From contig CAZKTF010000079.1 of NCBI GenBank assembly GCA_964555565.1, forward strand, positions 1 to 14,732: a DNA stretch of 14,732 bases, given 5' to 3'. Positions within the stretch are counted from its first letter, which is position 1. The number at the start of each line of letters is the position of its first letter. Below are positions 8,452-13,671 of the stretch, piece by piece. Both the position numbers and the translations under genes were made by a program. Below the pieces are notes generated by a model. The model saw only the letters and a program-made list of their open reading frames with translations. It had not been told where the DNA came from and did no database searches. The DNA is from CAZKTF01 sp964555565 (GTDB lineage Bacteria > Planctomycetota > JAJSAM01 > JAKLKS01).

Positions 8452-8802
8452 AGGGGTCCCCCGGACGGTACGCGGGCGGGGGCACCTTCAAGGCCTCCGA
8501 CGATCCGTCCGAGGGGACGCACTTGCGCTACGGGATGTACTGCTGGGCAGGCACGGGCGTGCGGGCCGAGCGCGGCGCAAGCCCGATGGAGATCGTGGAC
8601 GTCTTCCCCACCCTGTTCGCCGCCCTGGGTCTCTCCGTCCCGGAGGGTCTCGACGGTCGATCGTTCCCGTCGGTGGAGCCCGCAGCCGGAGGCCCGCGGC
8701 CGCCCCTGCCCCAACTGCGCCAGTTCCCCCGATCCGGGACCCATGGAAGAACTGGACCCCGAACTCCTGCGCAGGTTCGAGGACCTCGGCTACCTGGGGT
8801 AG
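8452..8802 (+). pseudogene. C-terminal remnant of an alkaline-phosphatase-superfamily (sulfatase/phosphodiesterase-like) protein
   Basis: Directly after the wzm stop, the frame whose codons begin at 8451 encodes GGGTFKASDDPSEGTHLRYG, then GVRAERGASPMEIVDVFPTL and GLSVPEGLDGRSFPS. This is the characteristic end of type I phosphodiesterase/sulfatase-like enzymes: a GTH metal-ligand histidine, a (V/I)DVxPTL helix, an LGLxVPExLDGR turn. The usual terminal tail appears in a different frame at 8743-8802, ending MEELDPELLRRFEDLGYLG with a TAG stop. So the gene has lost its whole N-terminal catalytic part and carries a frameshift somewhere between about 8670 and 8743. No start codon or ribosome-binding site serves it. 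The family assignment rests on motif memory. A sequencing indel could explain the frameshift but not the missing N-terminus. Confidence 0.75.
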
Positions 8803-8850
8803 CGTCGGCGGCCCTCGCGGGCGGTACGCAGTCGGCGCAAGGGCGGACGC

Positions 8851-8856
8851 TATCCT
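8851..8856 (+). promoter_or_regulatory. Putative -10 hexamer upstream of wzt
   Basis: TATCCT sits in the 111-base gap between the phosphatase relic and wzt. It is followed after eight bases by an ATG (8865) that is out of frame with wzt. If transcription began near 8863 it would leave a leader of about 50 bases before the wzt TTG with its own ribosome-binding site. It would give wzt a promoter separate from wzm. No -35 element is evident, so this is a weak inference. Confidence 0.35.
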
Positions 8857-8903
8857 CTCGTGCCATGGAGTCGCGGCTCCTGGCGCAACCGCCGCGACCG
8901 CTC

Positions 8904-8908
8904 GGAGG
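8904..8908 (+). promoter_or_regulatory. Shine-Dalgarno sequence that decides the wzt start
   Basis: GGAGG, followed by ACAGG and then TTG at 8914, gives a five-base spacer. It is one of the clearest ribosome-binding sites in the window. It favours TTG 8914 over the in-frame GTG at 8860, which has none. Confidence 0.7.
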
Positions 8909-8913
8909 ACAGG

Positions 8914-10149
8914 TTGGCCGAAGAGATCGTAGTGTTCAGGGACGTTCGCAAGACCTTCCGGATCCGGAACCGTTCGGACGCCCTGAGGGACGCCATCCCC
9001 CGTCTCCTCGGGCGGCTCGTCGGTCGCGCCTCCTCGGGGCCCGCGCCCTTCGTGGCCCTGGACGGTGTGTCCTTCGCCGCACGGCGCGGCGAGGCCGTCG
9101 GCGTCGTGGGGGCCAACGGGGCCGGGAAGAGCACCGCCCTCCGTCTTGCCGCGGCTGTCTACCGGCCGGACGCCGGCTCGGTGGAGGTGAAGGGCCGCGT
9201 CGCCGCGATGATCGAACTCGGGGCCGGGTTCCACCCCGACCTCTCCGGCCGGGAGAACATCTACCTCGTCGGCGCCCTCTTGGGTCTCCGGAGGAGGGAC
9301 ATCGAGGTGGTCTTCGACCGGATCGTCGGGTTCGCGGACATCGGGGAGTTCCTCGACTCGCCGGTCCGGGTCTACTCCTCGGGGATGGCCGTGCGGCTCG
9401 GCTTCGCCGTCGCGGCCCATGTGCCGGCGGAAGTCCTCCTCGTGGACGAGGTTCTGGCGGTCGGGGACATGGACTTCCAGGCGAAGTGTCTCCAGAGGAT
9501 GGCGGAGAGGCGCCAGGAAGGGGTCTCGATCCTCTTCGTCTCCCACAACCTCACGATCGTGCAGCAGTTCTGCGACCGGGTGGTTCTCCTGCACCACGGG
9601 AAGGTCATCGCGGACGGGGAGCCGAGCGACGCGATCGGGACCTATCGCCGGAAGATGGCCGAGGAGCACCCGGAGAAGGAGGACCGCGCCGGCGGTCGCT
9701 GGAACTGGAGCCCCCGGCACGGCACGGGGGAGGTGCGCCTAGAGGGGGTCCGGGTCGAGGGGGACGAGGGCCTTCCCGCGGGGTGCGCGCGCTCGGGGGG
9801 GCGGCTCCGCATCTCGGCCTCCTGGAAGGCGGCCTCCTCCTACGAGAACCCCGTGTTCGGGGTGGCCGTCTATTCTCCCGATGGGGCACTGTGCGCGGAG
9901 GCGACGACTCTCGCATCGCCTCCGGGGCGCGTGGAGGGCACCGGGCAGATGGCCGTGGAAATCCCCGAACTCTCCCTCCTGCCGGGAGACTACGAGGTCT
10001 CCGTCTTCGCCAAGGACCGCGACGGGCTCATGCCCCTCGACGTCCACCAGCGAATCTACCCCCTCACGGTCGTCGGGGACGCGCCGCCCGGGGAGAGGGG
10101 CTTCGTCTCGCTCCGACCGGTCTGGTCCGTCTCGCGAAACGGCGGGTAG
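8914..10149 (+). CDS. wzt: Polysaccharide ABC exporter ATPase with C-terminal glycan-recognition domain (Wzt)
   Basis: Cytoplasmic ATPase subunit that pairs with Wzm. From TTG 8914 (411 residues) the ABC domain shows Walker A GANGAGKST (66-74), a Wzt-type MIELGAGFHPDLSGREN in the Q-loop region (99-115, Glu101 where many ABC proteins have Gln), signature YSSGM (154-158), Walker B EVLLVDE (173-179) and the H-loop His211. Residues from about 255 onward form a second domain of beta-rich sequence (LRISASWKAASSYENPVFG, LPGDYEVSVFAKDRDGLM) that fits the Wzt C-terminal carbohydrate-binding fold. In E. coli O8/O9a that domain reads the terminal modification of the O-antigen before export. The two-domain length suggests a capped or terminally modified glycan, and the methyltransferases nearby could provide such a cap. 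Its stop lies 11 bases before asnB. Confidence 0.95.
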   Translation: MAEEIVVFRDVRKTFRIRNRSDALRDAIPRLLGRLVGRASSGPAPFVALDGVSFAARRGEAVGVVGANGAGKSTALRLAAAVYRPDAGSVEVKGRVAAMIELGAGFHPDLSGRENIYLVGALLGLRRRDIEVVFDRIVGFADIGEFLDSPVRVYSSGMAVRLGFAVAAHVPAEVLLVDEVLAVGDMDFQAKCLQRMAERRQEGVSILFVSHNLTIVQQFCDRVVLLHHGKVIADGEPSDAIGTYRRKMAEEHPEKEDRAGGRWNWSPRHGTGEVRLEGVRVEGDEGLPAGCARSGGRLRISASWKAASSYENPVFGVAVYSPDGALCAEATTLASPPGRVEGTGQMAVEIPELSLLPGDYEVSVFAKDRDGLMPLDVHQRIYPLTVVGDAPPGERGFVSLRPVWSVSRNGG

Positions 10150-10152
10150 GCT
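10147..10152 (+). promoter_or_regulatory. Possible -10 hexamer before asnB
   Basis: TAGGCT overlaps the wzt TAG stop and is followed by eight bases (AGGCCGCC) and the asnB ATG at 10161. The spacing equals that at wzm. There is no Shine-Dalgarno sequence, so asnB might be translated from a leaderless message or by readthrough from wzt. The hexamer deviates from TATAAT at three positions, so confidence is low. Confidence 0.3.
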
Positions 10153-10160
10153 AGGCCGCC

Positions 10161-12080
10161 ATGTGCGGCATCGCGGGGGCGGTTGCGCTGGACGGGCGCG
10201 CGCCCGACGCGGACGGGGTGCGGGCGATGACCGCCGCGCTCGCGCACCGGGGTCCGGACGGGGAGGGGCTGGAGGTCCTCGGGCCCGCGGTGCTGGGGCA
10301 CCGGCGGCTGGCGATCATCGACCTGAGCCGGGCGGGCCGGCAGCCCATGGCAGATGCCTCGGGGCGCTACACCGTCGTGTTCAACGGGGAGATTTACAAC
10401 TACCTCGAGCTGCGTTCGGAGCTGGAGGCGGCGGGGGTCGGGTTCCGGTCGCGGAGCGACACCGAGGTGCTCCTCGAGGCCTGCGCGCGGTGGGGCCCCG
10501 CCGCGGTGGAGCGCTTCAACGGGATGTTCGCCTTCGCCATCTGGGACGTGCGGGAGCGGACGCTCTTCCTCGCGCGGGACCGCTTCGGGGAGAAGCCGCT
10601 CTTCTACAGGCACCGGCCGGGGCGCGAGTTCCGGTTCGCCTCCGAGGCTAAGGCGCTCGTCCCCCCGGGCTCGGGCGCAGGGCGCGCACGCCCGGAGGTC
10701 CTGTTCCGGTTCCTCGCCTACGGTCATGCAGGGACGACGGCGGAGACGTTCTTCGAAGGGGTGGAGCAGGTCCCCCCGGGACACACGCTGACGTTGACGG
10801 ACGGGGAGATCGCGCTGAGGCGGTACTGGGCGCTGCCGGAGGGAACCGACGGGGCCGCCAAGGGTGGCCCCCACCACAGCTCCGACGAGACCGGGTCGAT
10901 CGAACAGCTTGCGGCGCTCCTAGAGGACGCGGTCCGGATCCGGCTCCGGAGCGACGTCCCGGTGGGGACCAGCCTCAGCGGGGGGATCGACTCCTCGACG
11001 GTGGCCTCGCTGGTCGCGCGCCTCCGCGCGAAAGGCGAGGGCGGTGGCGCGGCCCAGCGCCAGGCGGGCTTCTCCGCCTGCTTCCCGGGGAGCCCCGTGG
11101 ACGAGTCGCGCTGGATCGACGTCGTAGCGGGCGCCGCCGGGATCGAGTCCCATCGGGTCGTCCCGACCGCGGAGGGCTTCCTCGAGGACTTCCCCCGGGT
11201 CGTCCTCGCGCAGGAGGAGCCGGTCGGGGGCCCGAGCATCTACGCCCAGTGGAAGGTCATGGAGCTCGCCCGTAGCGAGGGCGTCACCGTTCTTCTCGAC
11301 GGGCAGGGGGCGGACGAGGTGTTCGCGGGGTACCACTTCTTCTACGGGGACCTCTGGTGGTCGGGGCTCCGGGCCGGTCGCGTCGGAGAGGTGCGGCGCG
11401 GGATGCGTGAGTTCGACGCCGGGCACGGGAAGGGCGCGGCGCGGCGGATCCTCATGCCGGCGCTCCGGAGCCGCGCTCCCCGATGGCTGCGTGCCGCGAA
11501 GGGGGGGCCGTCCTTCCCCTGGCTCGCGCGGGACTTCGTCCGCGCCGCGGCGCGGCCGCTCCCGCCGCGTCCGGGGGACCTTCGCGCGAGCCTCCGGGAG
11601 TCCCAGGGCGCGAGGATGCTCCCGCATCTCCTCCGCCACGCGGACCGCAACAGCATGGCCTTCTCGCGAGAGGTGCGGCTCCCCTTCCTCGACCACCGGG
11701 TGGTGGAGTTCGTGGACGCGCTCCCGGACGGGATGAAACTGCGGGGCCCCGTGACCAAGTGGGTTCTGCGCGAGACCATCCGCGGGCTCGTCCCCGAGGA
11801 GGTTCGCGCGCGCCGGGACAAGATCGCCTTCGCCGTGCCCTTCCGGTCGTGGATGCGAGGAACGCTGCTTCCTGCGGTGCGCGAGACCCTGGGATCGCGG
11901 TCCTTCCGCGAGCGCGGGGTCTTCGACGCGGCGGGCGTGGCGGGTCTGCTGCGGCGGTTCGAGGAGGGGGACGAGGCGACGGCGGACACCCTGTGGCACC
12001 TGTTTGCGGCCGAGCACTGGATGCGCGCCTTTTGCGACGGAAAGGCGGGCGGGGCAAGCCCCGCCCCTACAAAGGCATGA
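10161..12080 (+). CDS. asnB: Glutamine-dependent asparagine synthetase-like amidotransferase (AsnB family)
   Basis: A 639-residue two-domain amidotransferase. The N-terminal class II glutaminase has the nucleophile Cys2 (MCGIAG), HRGPDGEG, GHRRLAIIDLS, FNGEIYNY, SDTE and RDRFGEKPLFY. The synthetase half has the ATP pyrophosphatase P-loop SLSGGIDSS (271-279) and LLDGQGADEVFAGYHFFYGD. The latter wording is common in AsnB paralogues of polysaccharide clusters rather than in housekeeping enzymes. It may make asparagine, or amidate a carboxyl group on a uronic or amino-acid-decorated sugar, as proposed for WbpS-like proteins; the sequence does not decide. A low-complexity linker (TDGAAKGGPHHSSDETGS) joins the domains. 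The last dozen residues (KAGGASPAPTKA) and the stop are encoded by the first unit of the downstream hairpin repeat, so the native C-terminus has been replaced or extended. Confidence 0.93.
   Translation: MCGIAGAVALDGRAPDADGVRAMTAALAHRGPDGEGLEVLGPAVLGHRRLAIIDLSRAGRQPMADASGRYTVVFNGEIYNYLELRSELEAAGVGFRSRSDTEVLLEACARWGPAAVERFNGMFAFAIWDVRERTLFLARDRFGEKPLFYRHRPGREFRFASEAKALVPPGSGAGRARPEVLFRFLAYGHAGTTAETFFEGVEQVPPGHTLTLTDGEIALRRYWALPEGTDGAAKGGPHHSSDETGSIEQLAALLEDAVRIRLRSDVPVGTSLSGGIDSSTVASLVARLRAKGEGGGAAQRQAGFSACFPGSPVDESRWIDVVAGAAGIESHRVVPTAEGFLEDFPRVVLAQEEPVGGPSIYAQWKVMELARSEGVTVLLDGQGADEVFAGYHFFYGDLWWSGLRAGRVGEVRRGMREFDAGHGKGAARRILMPALRSRAPRWLRAAKGGPSFPWLARDFVRAAARPLPPRPGDLRASLRESQGARMLPHLLRHADRNSMAFSREVRLPFLDHRVVEFVDALPDGMKLRGPVTKWVLRETIRGLVPEEVRARRDKIAFAVPFRSWMRGTLLPAVRETLGSRSFRERGVFDAAGVAGLLRRFEEGDEATADTLWHLFAAEHWMRAFCDGKAGGASPAPTKA
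12047..12066. repeat. Hairpin unit 1, inside the asnB reading frame
   Basis: GGGCGGGGC, AA, GCCCCGCCC form a perfect 9-bp inverted repeat. Translated in the asnB frame it supplies the residues before the stop, and the TGA comes from the GGCATGACGG tail of the same unit (12074-12083). Confidence 0.9.
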
Positions 12081-12112
12081 CGGGGGTGGACAGCGTCCTG
12101 CGGACGGACGGC

Positions 12113-12132
12113 GGGCGGGGCAAACCCCGCCC
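12113..12132. repeat. Hairpin unit 2
   Basis: GGGCGGGG, loop CAAA, CCCCGCCC: a perfect 8-bp stem. It is followed by CCACAACGGCATGACGG and lies 66 bases downstream of unit 1. Confidence 0.88.
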
Positions 12133-12181
12133 CCACAACGGCATGACGGCGCGCGCGGATGGCGCGGCCGCGGCCACGGCC

Positions 12182-12201
12182 GGGCGGGGTGAACCCCGCC
12201 C
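12182..12201. repeat. Hairpin unit 3
   Basis: GGGCGGGGT, GA, ACCCCGCCC: a perfect 9-bp stem. The loop base change relative to units 1 and 2 is compensated on the other arm (C/G pair to T/A pair), which hints that pairing is maintained. Confidence 0.88.
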
Positions 12202-12250
12202 GTACAACGGCATGACGGCGCGCGCGGGTGGCGCGGCCGCGGCAACGGCC

Positions 12251-12270
12251 GGGCGCGGTGAACCCCGCCC
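12251..12270. repeat. Hairpin unit 4, one mismatch
   Basis: GGGCGCGGT, GA, ACCCCGCCC: same as unit 3 except for one stem mismatch. After GTACAACGGC the sequence diverges from units 2-3 into the CCCGGTTCCACCGCCGTTGGCC block, which is repeated with small changes near 12397. Confidence 0.85.
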
Positions 12271-12420
12271 GTACAACGGCCCCGGTTCCACCGCCGTTGG
12301 CCTGTCCCGACAATTCGAACGGCGGGCGGGGCAAGCCTCCCCAGGCTCGGCCCGCCACTGGCGGGCCTCGAAGTCCCCGGGGGCCCCCCTACAAAGGCCC
12401 GGGTTCCACCGCCGTTGTAG

Positions 12421-12440
12421 GGGCGACCCTTGGGTCGCCC
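12421..12440. repeat. Second-type palindrome (TTGTAG-GGGCGACCC core)
   Basis: GGGCGACCC, TT, GGGTCGCCC is a perfect 9-bp inverted repeat preceded by TTGTAG and followed by GCCGTTGGCCTGTCCC. Its TTGTAGGGGC lead is the reverse complement of the GCCCCTACAA tail of unit 1, so it is the same element family in the opposite orientation with a different stem. Confidence 0.88.
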
Positions 12441-12513
12441 GCCGTTGGCCTGTCCCCCAGGCGCGTTCGACCCTTGGGTCGCCCGCCGTCGATGTGCAGT
12501 TTCCCGGGGCGGC

Positions 12514-13671
12514 GTGAGCATCGCGGGTCGCCGGGTGATCGTGGCCGACGGCGGGCCGCCGGCGGCGCTGGCGGTGGCGCGCTCGCTCGTCCGGGCGGGA
12601 TGCGTCGTCGAGGCGACGCGGGCGGGGCCCGGGGACAGGGCGCCGCGCTCCCATGGCGTGAGGTCGTTCCCCGCGCCTTCACCGACGACTGATGCGCCGG
12701 GATTCGTGGAGGCGATCCTCCGGGCCGTGCGCGAGGGTCCGCGCCCGGCAATCATCCCGACCACCGACGCGGCCGTCCTCGCTCTCCTCGAGCGGCGCGC
12801 CGAGATCGAGGCCGCCTCCGATCTCCTCCTGCCCCCTCCCGCGGCGCTCGCGCGGGCGCTCGACAAGGAGGAGACGCTGCGGGCCGCGAAGGCGGCGGGG
12901 GTGCCTGTCCCCGAGACCTTCGTCGCCACCTCGGAGGCCGACGCGGAGCGCTGCGGACTGGCTCCCCCGCTCGTCGTCAAGCCCGCGGCTTCGCGCTGGA
13001 GGCTCCCCGGCGGCGGCGTGGGCGGGGCGGGCCCGGCCTTCGCGGGCGATCGCGCGGGACTCAAGGCGGCGCTCGTGTCTCTGTTCGTCGCGGGCTGCCC
13101 GCGGGCGCTCGTCCAGCGCTGGGTCCCCGGGACGGGCTGCGGGGTGGGGGTGCTCCTCCGCGACGGCGCCGCGGCCGCGGTGTTCGTCCACAGGCGGCTC
13201 CGGGAGGTCCACCCGGCGGGAGGGCCGTCCTCGGCGGCGGTCTCCGAGCCCCCCCACGCGGGCATCGTCGAGCCGGCCCTGGCCGTGCTCCGCGCCATGG
13301 AGTACGAGGGGCTCGCGATGGTGGAGTTCCGGAGGGAGGGGACCCACGCGGTGCTCATGGAGGTCAACCCCCGACCCTGGGGAACGCTCGGGCTGGCGAT
13401 CGACTCCGGCGTGGACTTCCCGCGACTCTTGCTCGAGGGTTACCGCGGGCCGCCGCCGCGCTACCGTTCCGCCGTGCGCCGCCGCTGGCTCGCCGGCGAT
13501 CTCCGCCGCGTGAAGGCCGCCGCGGCGGGGCCTCCTCCGGGGTATCCAGGGGAGTTCCCCTCGGCGCTCGCGGCGCTGGGCGCGGCGCTGTTCCAGCCGG
13601 CCCCGGACCTGGTGTTCCGGTGGTCCGACCCGGGGCCGTTCCTGGCCGAAATCCGGGGGGCGTTCCGGTGA
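12514..13671 (+). CDS. ATP-grasp domain protein (CarB-like ligase of unknown substrate)
   Basis: A 385-residue predicted cytoplasmic ATP-grasp enzyme, which would activate a carboxylate as acyl phosphate and join it to an amine or similar nucleophile. The N-terminal pre-ATP-grasp region reads VIVADGGPPAALAVARSLVRAG, then PAIIPTTDAAVLAL. The central part has LDKEETLRAAKAAGVPVPET, LVVKPAASRW and a Gly-rich loop (LPGGGVGGAG), and ALVQRWVPGTGCGVGVLL. The metal-ligand motif is MEVNPRPWGTL with Glu283, Asn285 and Arg287. Such genes occur in exopolysaccharide clusters, but no substrate can be named. GTG 12514 is chosen because everything upstream in frame is repeat sequence; the first clean codons lie 24 bases past the array. 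The stop overlaps the next GTG by four bases (GTGA), so it is coupled to the O-antigen ligase-like gene. AsnB upstream is another ATP-dependent amide-forming enzyme. Confidence 0.87.
   Translation: MSIAGRRVIVADGGPPAALAVARSLVRAGCVVEATRAGPGDRAPRSHGVRSFPAPSPTTDAPGFVEAILRAVREGPRPAIIPTTDAAVLALLERRAEIEAASDLLLPPPAALARALDKEETLRAAKAAGVPVPETFVATSEADAERCGLAPPLVVKPAASRWRLPGGGVGGAGPAFAGDRAGLKAALVSLFVAGCPRALVQRWVPGTGCGVGVLLRDGAAAAVFVHRRLREVHPAGGPSSAAVSEPPHAGIVEPALAVLRAMEYEGLAMVEFRREGTHAVLMEVNPRPWGTLGLAIDSGVDFPRLLLEGYRGPPPRYRSAVRRRWLAGDLRRVKAAAAGPPPGYPGEFPSALAALGAALFQPAPDLVFRWSDPGPFLAEIRGAFR

Larger units (their letters stand above)
12044..12490. repeat. Array of GC-rich palindromic repeats (REP/MITE-like), two core types
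   Basis: About 450 bases between asnB and the ATP-grasp gene are filled by hairpins. Four direct units have cores starting at 12047, 12113, 12182 and 12251 (periods 66, 69, 69), each GGGCGGGG, a 4-base loop, then CCCCGCCC, followed by (C/G)(T/C)ACAA and mostly AGGCATGACGG or CGGCATGACGG. The 28-31-base spacers between units 2-3 and 3-4 differ at only two positions. A fifth broken unit starts at 12321 and holds two further hairpins (arms 12334-12338/12343-12347 and 12349-12356/12360-12367). Then comes an inverted pair CCCCTACAA (12386-12394)/TTGTAGGGG (12415-12423) leading into a second core GGGCGACCC-TT-GGGTCGCCC at 12421-12440. A truncated copy of it lies at 12468-12484. GCCGTTGGCCTGTCCC occurs twice (12293, 12441). 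No transposase is present. Confidence 0.9.

Noticed and set aside
8860..8913. Upstream GTG start for wzt at 8860
   Set aside because: No ribosome-binding site, and the added residues (PWSRGSWRNRRDRSEDR) look unlike Wzt N-termini. TTG 8914 has GGAGG at good spacing and yields the usual beginning of the ABC domain.
7557..10154. An 865-codon open frame on the plus strand across wzm, the relic and wzt
   Set aside because: Its translation is Arg/Pro/Gly-rich low-complexity text outside 8451-8740 and is a shadow of wzm and wzt in a GC-rich genome. Only the relic segment has family-like sequence.
12044..12280. CRISPR array
   Set aside because: The roughly 40-base units with about 28-base gaps look CRISPR-like, but the gaps between units 2-3 and 3-4 are almost identical, the repeats form long GC stems, and there is no cas gene. 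They are tandem palindromic repeats.
10920..13367. An 815-codon open frame on the minus strand over asnB, the repeats and the ATP-grasp gene
   Set aside because: Compositionally biased antisense frame with no family motifs; the plus-strand genes have unmistakable catalytic motifs over the same bases.
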